Source: Dermatobacter hominis
GTDB lineage: Bacteria; Actinomycetota; Acidimicrobiia; Acidimicrobiales; Microtrichaceae
DNA: 64,000 nucleotides
Direction: 5' to 3'
NCBI RefSeq assembly: GCF_020715685.1
Contig: NZ_CP085840.1
Coordinates: 1,736,001 to 1,800,000, forward strand
The notes beneath the pieces were generated by a model. The model ran no database searches and had not been told where the DNA came from. It worked only from the letters and a program-made list of their open reading frames with translations. The number at the start of each line of letters is the position of its first letter. The first letter of the stretch is position 1. Of this stretch, positions 16,996 to 25,056 are shown piece by piece. The position numbers were made by a program, and so were the translations under genes.

Positions 16996-17579
16996 GCACC
17001 GACGAGCTGCGGCGCGACATCGCCGCCCGCCGAGAGGACCTCGGGCGCGACCTGGACGCGATCGGGGATCGACTCAGCCCCGGACGGATGGTCGAGCGGA
17101 CCCGCGGCCGCGCCCGCATGCGGGTGGTCGCGGTCCGCGACCGCGTGATGGGTCCCGCCCGCTCGACGCGATCGGCCATGTACGACGCCAAGCGCCACAT
17201 CGGCGACGGCGGTGGTGGCACCGGGACCTCGGTGCGCGACGCACCCGGCGACGCGCTCCACGCGGTGGAGGGCCGGGTCGAGGGCAGCCCCCTCGCCGCG
17301 GGCCTCGTCGCCTTCGGCATCGGCTTCCTGGCCGGCTCGCTGATGCCCGCGACCCGCTCGGAGTCGGACCTCGCCGCCCGGATGGAGCCGCAGCTCGAGG
17401 ACGCCACGAGGGCCGTCGCCCAGGGTGCCAAGGAAGCTGCCGGCGAGGTCGCCCAGGTCGCCAAGGACGAGGCCGCCCAGGTCAAGGACGAGGCGACCGA
17501 CGCCGCCGGGTCGGTCAAGGAGACGGCGCAGCAGCACGCGGCCGAGGCCAAGGACGAGGTGTCGGGCGGCGGGGCCTGA
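16971..17579 (+). CDS. DUF3618 / YqjD-like membrane-anchored protein
   Basis: This 202-residue protein starts at ATG 16971 behind AGGAGG. The N-terminal LSTDELRRDIAARREDLGRDLDAIGDRL motif is diagnostic of DUF3618. A hydrophobic stretch LAAGLVAFGIGFLAGSLMP (about residues 106-124) anchors it. The C terminus consists of Lys/Ala/Glu-rich 11-residue-like repeats (AAGEVAQVAKDEAAQVKDEA) similar to LEA group 3 proteins, which protect membranes during drying. It is the last gene of the operon and ends at a repeat-rich convergent spacer. Confidence 0.82.
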   Translation: MDTGTGELSTDELRRDIAARREDLGRDLDAIGDRLSPGRMVERTRGRARMRVVAVRDRVMGPARSTRSAMYDAKRHIGDGGGGTGTSVRDAPGDALHAVEGRVEGSPLAAGLVAFGIGFLAGSLMPATRSESDLAARMEPQLEDATRAVAQGAKEAAGEVAQVAKDEAAQVKDEATDAAGSVKETAQQHAAEAKDEVSGGGA

Positions 17580-17605
17580 CGCCCGGGGCGGCGACGCCCG
17601 GGGCG
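17578..17605. terminator. Duplicated GC-rich palindrome between convergent genes
   Basis: GACGCCCGGGGCG occurs twice, two bases apart. Each copy contains CGCCC-G-GGGCG, a short self-complementary stem. The site separates the DUF3618 and UDP-glucuronate decarboxylase genes, which converge here, so it may terminate both transcripts. Confidence 0.4.
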
Positions 17606-17626
17606 ACGGCTCGTCGTCACGCGGCC

Positions 17627-18619
17627 TCAGCGGGTCGGTGCGTCCGAGGTGTCGCGCCGGCTCGTTGACGCCGCGGCGCGCCCGCCCTGCGAGGCGAGCT
17701 CGATACGCAGCCAGTCGGCGGTGCGCGCCAGGCCGAGCTCGAGCGGCACGGTCGGCTCCCAGCCCAGGAGGCTCTGCGCCCTCTCGAGCGACGGCCGCCG
17801 GCGCGTCGGGTCGTCGGGTGGCGCGGGCCGGCGTTCCACCGCCACCTCGCGTCCGAGCACGCGGCCGATCGCGGCCACGAGCTCGGTGATCGTGTGCTCG
17901 TCGTCCGAGCCGATGTTGACCGGGCCGCGGACGTCGGAGTCGAGCAGCGCCAGCAGGCCGCGGACCTGGTCGTCGACGTAGCAGAAGCACCGGGTCTGCG
18001 AGCCGTCGCCGTGCACCGTGACCGGCCGGCCGAGCAGCGCCTGCGACAGCAGGCTGACCACCACGCGGCCGTCGTCGGGGTGCAGGCGGGGGCCGTACGT
18101 GTTGAAGATCCGGGCGATGCGCACGTCGGCACCGAGCTGCCGCTCATAGGTGGTCGCCGCCGCCTCGGCGAACCGCTTGGCCTCGTCGTAGCAGGCGCGT
18201 GGACCCGTGGTGCTGACGTTGCCGCGGTGGTCCTCCCGCTGCGGGTGCTCCAGCGGCTCGCCGTAGACCTCGCTCGTGGAGGCGAGCAGGAACCGGGCGC
18301 CGTCGGCGCAGGCCCGGTCCAGCAGCCGGAGCGTGCCCTCGCTGCCGACCCTGAGGATCTCCGGTCCCATGGTGGCGAAGTGCCGCGGCGATGCGGGCGA
18401 CGCCAGGTGCAGCACGGCATCCGTGCGCCCCACGGGAGGGAGCGGGCCGCACACATCGGCGACCACGGTCGTCGCGCCGAGGCGTTCGAGGAGGGCGAGG
18501 TTCGAGGCCTGTCCGGTCGAGAGGTCGTCCACGCACACCACCTCGTCGCCGCGCCGCAGCAGCGCCTCGGCCACGTGCGAGCCGATCATCCCGGCGGCGC
18601 CGGCGACGAGCGCCCTCAT
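17627..18619 (-). CDS. NAD-dependent UDP-glucuronate decarboxylase-like epimerase
   Basis: This 330-residue extended SDR has GAAGMIGSHVAEALLRRGDEVVCVDDLSTG at the N terminus, LHLASPASPRHF, STSEVYGEPLEHPQ, YDEAKRFAEA with the catalytic Tyr and Lys (about residues 143-147), and RIFNTYGPRLHPDDGRVV. The last two are typical of UDP-xylose synthase (UXS). The likely reaction is UDP-glucuronate to UDP-xylose. ATG at 18619 overlaps the stop of the UDP-glucose dehydrogenase gene (ATGA), which makes the substrate, so the two steps are coupled. A related 4-epimerase function cannot be excluded. Confidence 0.87.
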   Translation of the reverse strand: MRALVAGAAGMIGSHVAEALLRRGDEVVCVDDLSTGQASNLALLERLGATTVVADVCGPLPPVGRTDAVLHLASPASPRHFATMGPEILRVGSEGTLRLLDRACADGARFLLASTSEVYGEPLEHPQREDHRGNVSTTGPRACYDEAKRFAEAAATTYERQLGADVRIARIFNTYGPRLHPDDGRVVVSLLSQALLGRPVTVHGDGSQTRCFCYVDDQVRGLLALLDSDVRGPVNIGSDDEHTITELVAAIGRVLGREVAVERRPAPPDDPTRRRPSLERAQSLLGWEPTVPLELGLARTADWLRIELASQGGRAAASTSRRDTSDAPTR

Positions 18620-19887
18620 CGTCCGATCCCCTGCACGGCCAGGCCGGCATCCCGGTACGCCTGCACGTCGAGGACGTCCCGGGTGTCGAGCACGCTCCGT
18701 CCGGCCATCGTGGCGGCGAGGAGGAGCGGGGCGGCCCTCCGGTACTCGTCCCACCCGGTGAGCACGACGAGGGCATCGGCGCCTGTGCAGGCCTCGTAGG
18801 GGCACCCGACCACGTCGAGGCCGTCGACGAGGTCCGCCCCCGCGGGCACGGTCGGGTCGTGGGCACGGACCTGCGCCCCGCGATCGATGAGGCGTTCGAT
18901 GACCGCGAGCGCGGGCGAGTCGCGGAGGTCGTCGGTGCCGGCCTTGAACGTGAGCCCCCACACGCCGACCGTCGGCTGCTCGGACCCCGCGAGGCGGACG
19001 ACCCGGTCCGCGACGGCGGTGAGGTGCCGCTCGTTCGAGCGGACGGCCTCGTCGACCAGGCCGAGGTCGCACCCCTGCTCCCGGGCGAGGACGCCGAGGG
19101 CAGCCAGGTCCTTGGGGAAGCAGCTCCCTCCCCAACCCGGTCCCGGTTGCAGGTGCTGGGGACCGATCCGGGGGTCGAGCGCCATCGCGCGCAGCACCGC
19201 CCGCGGATCGGCGGCCACCGTGCCGCAGAGCGTGGCCACGGCGTTCACGAAGCTGACCTTGAGGGCGAGGAACGCGTTGCACGCGTACTTGGCGAGCTGC
19301 GCCGAGCGCGGATCGGTGAGCACGAGGGGGCGCTCGATGCCGTCGAAGATCCCCGCGACGCGGCTCGCCACCTCGGGATCGTCCGCGCCCACCACGATGC
19401 GGTCGGGCGACAGCCAGTCCGTCACGGCGGACCCCTCGCGAAGGAACTCGGGGTTCACGGCGAGGCCGACGTCGCAGCGGCCGAGCCACCCGCTCACGAG
19501 GTCGAGCGCGCCCACGGGCAGCGTCGACTTGGCGATCAGGACGGAGCCCGGCGCCAGGTGCGGGCCGATGCTGCGGCTCGCCTCGCGCACCGCGCCCATC
19601 TCGGCCGAGCCGTCCGGGGCGGCGGGGGTGGGGACGCACAGGAACGTGAACTCCCGATCCCATGTCCGCTCGACGTCGTCGGTCCACGACAACCTGCCGC
19701 TGGCGACGCCGGCCGCGACGAGACCCTCGAGGCCCGGTTCCCGGAACGGGACCGTCCCCCGGGCCAGCAGGCGCAGCTTGTCCCGGTCGGTGTCGAGGCA
19801 CACGACCTCGTGGCCGAGGTGGGCCAGGCACGCGCCGGTCGTCAGGCCGACGTAGCCCGTCCCGACCACTGCGATCCTGCTGCCCAC
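18616..19887 (-). CDS. UDP-glucose 6-dehydrogenase
   Basis: This 423-residue enzyme oxidises UDP-glucose to UDP-glucuronate with two NAD. It has IAVVGTGYVGLTTGACLAHLGHEVVCLD, VPTPAAPDGSAEMGAV, the substrate motif NPEFLREGSAVTDWLSPDRIVVG, and GWGGSCFPKDLAAL with the catalytic Cys (about residue 262), then GLTFKAGTDDLRDSPAL. The GTG at 19887 is chosen because GGAGGT stands 5 bases upstream. The gene is first in an operon with the decarboxylase and is divergent from the carbamoyltransferase; both have a box at their promoters. Confidence 0.93.
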   Translation of the reverse strand: MGSRIAVVGTGYVGLTTGACLAHLGHEVVCLDTDRDKLRLLARGTVPFREPGLEGLVAAGVASGRLSWTDDVERTWDREFTFLCVPTPAAPDGSAEMGAVREASRSIGPHLAPGSVLIAKSTLPVGALDLVSGWLGRCDVGLAVNPEFLREGSAVTDWLSPDRIVVGADDPEVASRVAGIFDGIERPLVLTDPRSAQLAKYACNAFLALKVSFVNAVATLCGTVAADPRAVLRAMALDPRIGPQHLQPGPGWGGSCFPKDLAALGVLAREQGCDLGLVDEAVRSNERHLTAVADRVVRLAGSEQPTVGVWGLTFKAGTDDLRDSPALAVIERLIDRGAQVRAHDPTVPAGADLVDGLDVVGCPYEACTGADALVVLTGWDEYRRAAPLLLAATMAGRSVLDTRDVLDVQAYRDAGLAVQGIGR

Positions 19888-19919
19888 GACCACCTCCGAC
19901 CTGCTCGCGCGGCGCCGCC

Positions 19920-19946
19920 CTACCCAGGGCCCTGCGCTCCAGTCGG
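19920..19946 (-). promoter_or_regulatory. SigB/F-type promoter of the UDP-sugar operon
   Basis: On the minus strand CCGACTG, 14 bases, GGGTAG. The same CCGACTG element occurs at the same spacing at 36783. The GTG start lies 32 bases downstream behind GGAGGT. Confidence 0.5.
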
Positions 19947-19983
19947 GAGAAGTGACCGGCCCGGGCCGCTCCGCTCGGGCCGG

Positions 19984-20009
19984 GGCATGGTCCGCTCCGG
20001 TCGGGATAG
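19984..20009 (+). promoter_or_regulatory. SigB/F-type promoter of the carbamoyltransferase gene
   Basis: GGCATGG precedes GGATAG by 13 bases (GGCAT with a 15-base spacer). The -35 is a weak match. The ATG at 20042 follows 32 bases downstream behind GGAGGA. Confidence 0.42.
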
Positions 20010-20041
20010 GGGGCGCGCATCGCCGAACCGGAGGAACGGTC

Positions 20042-21733
20042 ATGGCAGTCGTCCTGGGCATCAACGCGGTCTTCCACGATCCCGCCGCCGCGATCGTGCG
20101 CGACGGGGTCGTGGTCGCAGCGGCGGAGGAGGAGCGCTTCAGCCGCCGCAAGCACGGCAAGGAGGCGGTCCCCTTCTCGACTTGGGAGCTGCCGATCGCG
20201 GCGGCGCGGTCCTGCCTCGACCTCGCCGGCCTCGCCCCCGAGGACGTCGACGCCGTCGCCTACTCCTACGACCCCATGCTCGCGGCCACGGCGACCGTGG
20301 GCGACGCGGGTGGCGCGACGGTGGGCGACGCGAGCGGCGCGGCCGCCGACGATCCGTGGGAGCCGATGCGCACGCTGTACGCGCGGCGCGCCCGCCAGTT
20401 CCTCGGCGCCGCCCTGGTCGAGGTCCCGCAGGAGCGGTTCCACCACGTCCCGCACCACGTCGCCCACGCCGCCTCGGCGTGGGGTCCGGCCCCCTTCGAC
20501 TCGTCGGCGGTGATGGTCCTCGACGGGCGCGGCGAGTCCACGTCGTTCCTGGCCGGGCGCTCCGACGGCGGCAGCCTCGAGGTCCTGGCGCGCCAGCCGC
20601 TCCCCGACAGCCTGGGACTCGTCTACGAGGAGCTGACCGCCCACCTCGGCTATCGGCGCAGCAGCGACGAGTACAAGGTGATGGCACTCGCCAGCTACGG
20701 CCGGCCCGCGCACCTCGACCGCTTCCGGAGGCTGATCCGCACCGACGGCGACCTGGGGTTCCGGGCGCGCGACGTCCCGTGGGCGGAGTTCGCGCCGCCG
20801 GGGCGGGGTGACGGGTCCCTCGACCCCGTCCACGCCGATCTGGCCAGCACGGTGCAGACCCGGCTCGAAGAGGTGCTGCTCGAGCTCGCCGGCCGACTGC
20901 ACGAGCGCACCGGCGAGCGGGCGCTCGTCATGGCCGGCGGGGTGGCGCTCAACTGCGTCGCCAACTCGCGGGTCTACGAGGACGGCCCGTTCGACGACGT
21001 GTGGGTGCAGCCGGCGGCGGGCGACGCCGGCACGGCGCTCGGCGCCGCCGTCCACGTGGCCGCCGCGCTCGGCGACCGGCCGGTGCCGATGGCGACCGCG
21101 GCGCTCGGCCCGTCGTGGACCGACGACGAGGTCGCCGCCGCCCTGCACGCCGCCGCGGTGCCGTTCGAGCGCCCGACCGACCTCGCCGAGTCGGTCGCCG
21201 ACGTGCTCGCGGCGGACGGGATCGTCGCGTGGCACCAGGGCCGCAGCGAGTTCGGGCCGCGGGCGCTCGGTCACCGGAGCCTGCTCGCCCACCCGGGCCA
21301 CGAGCGGAACCTCGAGCGGCTCAACGACGTGAAGGGGCGCGAGCAGTTCCGACCGGTCGCACCCATGGTGATGCTCGAGGCCGCCAAGGACGTCTTCGAG
21401 GGTGGACCGCTGCCGAGCCCGCACATGCTGTTCACGCACCGCGTGCGACCGGGCTGGGAGGAGCGGATCCCCGCCGTCGTCCACGTCGACGGCACGGCCC
21501 GGGCCCAGACCGTGGCGCGGGACGACGAGCCGCTGGTGCACGCCATGCTCGACGCGTTCCGTCGGCGCACCGGCCTGCCGCTCGTCGTCAACACCTCGCT
21601 GAACACGGCCGGACGCCCGATGGTCGACTCGCCACGCGACGCGCTGGAGTGCTTCGGCTCGGCGCCGATCGACGCCCTGGCCATCGGTCCGTTCCTCGTG
21701 CGCCGACGGGACTGCTTCGGCGCCGTCCGGTGA
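20042..21733 (+). CDS. NodU/CmcH-family carbamoyltransferase
   Basis: This 563-residue enzyme transfers a carbamoyl group to a sugar hydroxyl by way of carbamoyl-AMP. It has VLGINAVFHDPAAAIVRDG, EEERFSRRKHGKEAVP, HHVPHHVAHAASAW with metal-binding His residues, MVLDGRGESTSF, MAGGVALNCVANSRV, and the C-terminal YrdC-like part with QGRSEFGPRALGHRSLLA and VNTSLNTAGRPMVDSP. An internal direct repeat (ATVGDAGGATVGDASGAA) makes a small insertion near residue 85. The start is supported by GGAGGA. Its stop overlaps the next gene (GTGA), a GT2 enzyme, so it probably decorates the same glycan. Confidence 0.92.
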   Translation: MAVVLGINAVFHDPAAAIVRDGVVVAAAEEERFSRRKHGKEAVPFSTWELPIAAARSCLDLAGLAPEDVDAVAYSYDPMLAATATVGDAGGATVGDASGAAADDPWEPMRTLYARRARQFLGAALVEVPQERFHHVPHHVAHAASAWGPAPFDSSAVMVLDGRGESTSFLAGRSDGGSLEVLARQPLPDSLGLVYEELTAHLGYRRSSDEYKVMALASYGRPAHLDRFRRLIRTDGDLGFRARDVPWAEFAPPGRGDGSLDPVHADLASTVQTRLEEVLLELAGRLHERTGERALVMAGGVALNCVANSRVYEDGPFDDVWVQPAAGDAGTALGAAVHVAAALGDRPVPMATAALGPSWTDDEVAAALHAAAVPFERPTDLAESVADVLAADGIVAWHQGRSEFGPRALGHRSLLAHPGHERNLERLNDVKGREQFRPVAPMVMLEAAKDVFEGGPLPSPHMLFTHRVRPGWEERIPAVVHVDGTARAQTVARDDEPLVHAMLDAFRRRTGLPLVVNTSLNTAGRPMVDSPRDALECFGSAPIDALAIGPFLVRRRDCFGAVR

Positions 21734-23184
21734 GCCGCTTCGACCTCGTCATCCCCACCGTCGGGCGGCCGAGCCTGGCCGCGCTGCTCGACCGGCTCGA
21801 CGTGGACGACGGCGCGGAGCCGGCGACGGTCGTGGTCATCGACGACCGGCCGCCCGGGCAGGCCCCGCTGGTGGTTCGGCCGGTCCGCGGCGTGGTCCCG
21901 GCGGTCGTGCGCACCGGAGGTCGAGGACCGGCCGCGGCCCGGAACGCCGGCGCGCGGGTCGGTCGCTCGCCCTGGATCTGCTTCCTCGACGACGACGTCC
22001 TGCCCCGCCCGGGTTGGTCGGCGGCGCTCGTCGACGACCTGGACGCCGCAGCGCACGACGTGGTCGCGATCCAGGGCCGGGTCCACGTGCCGCTGCCCAC
22101 CGACCGGCCGGCGCTCGACCGCGAGCGGTCGGTGCACGGGCTGGAGACGGCCGCGTGGATCACCGCCGACATGGCCGTCCGTCGCGTCGCGTTCGAGGCG
22201 GTGGGCGGGTTCGACGAGCGGTTCACCCGGGCCTACCGCGAGGACACCGACCTGGCGCTCCGGCTCGGTGCGCACGGCCGGCTGACGGTGGGAGCGCGCC
22301 GGGTCGACCACCCCGTCCGCCCGACGAGCTGGTGGGCCTGCGTGCGGGCCCAGCGCGGCAACGCCGACGACGCCCGCATGCGCCGGCTCCACGGCCGGAC
22401 CTGGCGCGACCGGGGCGGCGCGCCGAGGGGCCACCTCCGGCGCCACCTGCTCGCCACCGCGGTGGCCGCGGCCGCGCTCGGGCTGGCGGCGTGGCGGCCC
22501 CTGCGCCGCGCCGCCGCCCTCCCGGCGCTGCTGTGGTCGGCGCTGTGGGTGCGCTCCTGGCACGAGCGCCGGGCGGGCCACCGCGCCACGTCGGCCGAGT
22601 CGCTCGGCCTGGCCGTGACCTCCGCGGTGATCCCGTTCGCCGCCACGTGGTGGGCGGCTGCCGGGACCGCCCGGTCGGCGGTTCTGCGGCCCTGGCCGCC
22701 GGGTAGCCGAGGCGCAGGCGCGCCGAGGGGCGCACGGACGAACGGAGGATCCATGACGACGGCACGAGAGATCATGAACGCCGACCCGAAGTGGCTCACC
22801 AAGGACCTCACCGTGGCCGACGCCGCGGAGCGGATGGCGAGCGACGACCTCGGGGCCTTCCCCGTGTGCGACGGCGACGGCCACCTCGAGGGCATGGTGA
22901 CCGACCGCGACATCGTGGTGAAGGTGATCGCCGCGGGCAAGGACCCGTCGCAGGTCACGCTCGGCGAGCTGGCCGACCAGCCGGAGGTGGTGACCATCGG
23001 CGCCGACGACAGCGTCGAGGAGGCGATCCGGACGATGAAGGACCACGGGGTCCGGCGGCTCCCGGTCATCGACGGGACCGACCTCGTGGGCACGGTGAGC
23101 CAGGCCGACATCGCGCGGAACTTCCCGGACGGTCGGGTCGGCGACCTGGTCGGCGACATCTCCGACCAGCCCGCGAACAACTGA
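21730..23184 (+). CDS. GT2-family glycosyltransferase, in frame with a C-terminal CBS pair
   Basis: The reading frame has no stop between the glycosyltransferase and the CBS gene, giving 484 codons. Residues 1-330 form a GT2 enzyme: FDLVIPTVGRPSLAALLDRL, VVVIDDRPPG, RGPAAARNAGARVGRSPWICFLDDDVLP with the DxD motif, GGFDERFTRAYREDTDLALRLG, and two C-terminal hydrophobic segments. From residue 342 the frame is the CBS protein described at 22753. A strong promoter and a ribosome binding site lie inside the frame. Either the product is a fusion, or the CBS gene is separate and the frame is open by chance or by an indel. The TAG of the box at 22701 would be an in-frame stop after one base shift. 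Confidence 0.7.
   Translation: MSRFDLVIPTVGRPSLAALLDRLDVDDGAEPATVVVIDDRPPGQAPLVVRPVRGVVPAVVRTGGRGPAAARNAGARVGRSPWICFLDDDVLPRPGWSAALVDDLDAAAHDVVAIQGRVHVPLPTDRPALDRERSVHGLETAAWITADMAVRRVAFEAVGGFDERFTRAYREDTDLALRLGAHGRLTVGARRVDHPVRPTSWWACVRAQRGNADDARMRRLHGRTWRDRGGAPRGHLRRHLLATAVAAAALGLAAWRPLRRAAALPALLWSALWVRSWHERRAGHRATSAESLGLAVTSAVIPFAATWWAAAGTARSAVLRPWPPGSRGAGAPRGARTNGGSMTTAREIMNADPKWLTKDLTVADAAERMASDDLGAFPVCDGDGHLEGMVTDRDIVVKVIAAGKDPSQVTLGELADQPEVVTIGADDSVEEAIRTMKDHGVRRLPVIDGTDLVGTVSQADIARNFPDGRVGDLVGDISDQPANN
22680..22706 (+). promoter_or_regulatory. SigB/F-type promoter inside the GT2 reading frame, driving the CBS gene
   Basis: GGTTCTG, 14 bases, GGGTAG, identical in both elements and spacing to the promoter at 15792. 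The ATG at 22753 follows 46 bases downstream behind GGAGGA. Confidence 0.65.
22753..23184 (+). CDS. CBS-domain-pair protein (internal start)
   Basis: Starting at ATG 22753 behind GGAGGATCC, this 143-residue protein is a stand-alone Bateman module: TAREIMNADPKWLTKDLTVADAAERM, GHLEGMVTDRDIVVKVIA, VVTIGADDSVEEAIRTM and LPVIDGTDLVGTVSQADIAR. CBS pairs bind adenine nucleotides and sense energy state; actinobacterial single-pair proteins such as Rv2626c are induced by stress. The dedicated promoter at 22680 argues that this short form is made under stress, whatever happens with the longer frame that starts at 21730. Confidence 0.82.
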   Translation: MTTAREIMNADPKWLTKDLTVADAAERMASDDLGAFPVCDGDGHLEGMVTDRDIVVKVIAAGKDPSQVTLGELADQPEVVTIGADDSVEEAIRTMKDHGVRRLPVIDGTDLVGTVSQADIARNFPDGRVGDLVGDISDQPANN

Positions 23185-23215
23185 CGTCGGTCGACGGGGC
23201 CCGGACGCGATCCCG

Positions 23216-24743
23216 ATGACCAGCTGGTGGCAGGCGGGTCGAGGACCGGTCCCGACCGACGGCGAGCTGCCGTCGCGCGCCGAGGTGGTCGTGGTCGGTG
23301 CCGGGGTCGCCGGCCTGGCCGTCGCCGCCGAGCTGGTGGCGCGCGGCCGCGACGTCCTCGTGCTCGAGGCCAGGATGCCGGCGTCGGGGACCACGGGGTC
23401 GAGCACCGCGAAGGTGACGGCGCTGCACGGCGCCGGGCTGTCGTCCGTCGCACGCGGGCACGGCGCCGAAGGGGTCCGGCGCTACGTCACCGCCAACCTC
23501 CGCGGGCTCGAGCACCTCCGGAGGACCGTCGAGCGGTTGGAGCTCGACTGCGGGTGGGCGACGACGTACGCGACGACGTTCACCACCGATCCCGGACGGG
23601 TCGACGAGCTCCGCGAGGAGCACGGCCTCGCGGTCGAGGCCGGGCTGCCGGTCCGCTGGCTCGATGGGCTCGACGAGCTCCCGGTCGGCGCGGTGGCGGC
23701 GCTGCGGCTCGACGACCAGGCCAGCCTCGATCCGGTCGCCCTCTGCGACGGCCTCGCCCGCCACCTGGCCGAGGTCGGTCGTCCGATCGTCGCCGGCTGC
23801 CGCGTGTTCGACGTGGACGACGGCGACGACGACGGGTGGGTCGTGCACACGTCGCTCGGTCCCGTGGCGGCGGACGCCGTCGTGATGGCCACGCTGTCGC
23901 CGGCCGTCGACCCGACGCTCGAGTTCGCTCAGGCCGAGCCGACGATGTCGCACGTGCTGGCCGCCGAGCTCCGCAGCGAGGTGCCGCCGGGCTCCACCTG
24001 GGAGTCGACGACCCGTCGCGGTCCGTCCGACCGGTCACCCCCGGGTCCCGGATCGGCATCTTCGGCGGTGGCAGCCACCGCGTCGGCGAGGGCGATCCGG
24101 TCGCCGTGGCGCCGACCTGCGGGCGTGGGTGCACGAGCACTTCGACGTCGTCCGGGTCGAGCGCGAGTGGGCTGCCCACGACATGGTGCCCGCCGACGGC
24201 GTCCCCTCGATCGGGCGGACCGATCGCGGCGACCGGGCCGACCGGGGTCGCTTCGTCGCGACCGGGTTCAAGAAGTGGGGCTTCACGCACTCCGGCGCGG
24301 CGGCGATCCTCATCGCCGACGCCCTCGACGACCGGGACCACGAGTGGGCGCCGCCCTTCGACCCTCGTCGCCACCTGCCCCGACCGGGCACCGTCGCCGG
24401 GCTGGTGCGCGACAACCTCTCGGTGGCCGGCCACCTGATCGGCGACAAGGTGGGGTCGCTCGATCCGCCGACCGTGGACGACCTCGCGGCCGGTGACGGA
24501 GGGATCGTCGACGTCGACGGCGTGAAGGCGGCGGCGTTCCGTCAGGACGACGGGACGCTCGTGCTGCGCTCGGCGACCTGCACCCACCTCGGGTGCCAGG
24601 TGGCCTGGAACGGCGAGGCCTCGACGTGGGACTGCCCGTGCCACGGCTCGCGGTTCGACCGGGAGGGATCGGTGCTGGCCGGCCCCGCCACCCGCCCGCT
24701 CGGCCCGCTGGCGGACGGCGGTCCCGGGGTGCCGGGGTCCTGA
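23216..24743 (+). pseudogene. FAD-dependent oxidoreductase with C-terminal Rieske domain, two frameshifts
   Basis: The N-terminal part (ATG 23216) has VVVVGAGVAGLAVAAELVARG for FAD, SSTAKVTALHGAG and QASLDPVALCDGLA of the DadA/Rieske-oxidoreductase type. Near 24007 the homology moves to the -1 frame (DDPSRSVRPVTPGSRIGIFG, then GSHRVGEGDPVAVA). Near 24111 it moves again (DLRAWVHEHFDVVRVEREW, then FKKWGFTHSGAAA). The end has a Rieske [2Fe-2S] site, CTHLGC and CPCHGSRFD. Both shifts are repaired by one added G where GG reads as G (TCG-GAC and GCG-GCC). Either the gene is broken or the sequence has two homopolymer errors; intact length would be about 509 residues. Confidence 0.8.
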
Positions 24744-24747
24744 CCGC

Positions 24748-24818
24748 GGCCGGGTCCGACAGAGGCCGGGTCCGACAGAGGCCGGGTCCGACAGAGGCCG
24801 CGTCCGACAGAGGCCGGG
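24748..24818. repeat. Short tandem repeat, four copies of a 16-bp unit
   Basis: GGCCGGGTCCGACAGA occurs three times exactly and a fourth time with one change (GGCCGCGTCCGACAGA), followed by a partial copy GGCCGGG. The array fills the spacer between the stop of the Rieske oxidoreductase (24743) and the convergent gene ending at 24838. It has no strong hairpin and no coding role is apparent. Confidence 0.85.
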
Positions 24819-24837
24819 GCCGGGCGCCGGGAGCGGT

Positions 24838-25056
24838 TCAGCGCTCGGGGGGCGGGTTGTCCGCCTCCGGGGCGAGGCGGCCCTCTGCGGGGGCGTCCTC
24901 GTACGGGGCGACGCGATCGACGTCACCGGGGATCTCGTCGTCGTCGCCCCTGGTCCCCGACGCCGGCGGCAGGTCACGACGGCGGGTCGAATCGGGACGC
25001 GGACCGGCCGCTCGCTCCTCGTCGGGGCGGTCCTCGGACGGATCGAGCTCGGTCAT
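24838..25056 (-). CDS. Small acidic disordered protein (internal start)
   Basis: Starting at ATG 25056 this 72-residue protein is rich in Asp, Glu, Pro and Arg (MTELDPSEDRPDEERAAGPR, then DDDEIPGDVDRVAPYED) and lacks hydrophobic segments. It lies in frame with, and downstream of, the PhoB-like regulator and could be its tail. A GGTCATG-14-GGGTAC promoter directly before the ATG suggests an independent stress-induced product of the same type as those at 30639, 31875 and 36841. Function unknown. Confidence 0.55.
   Translation of the reverse strand: MTELDPSEDRPDEERAAGPRPDSTRRRDLPPASGTRGDDDEIPGDVDRVAPYEDAPAEGRLAPEADNPPPER

Noticed and set aside
24748-24818. CRISPR array
   Set aside because: The repeats are directly adjacent 16-base units without spacers, so this is a simple tandem repeat.
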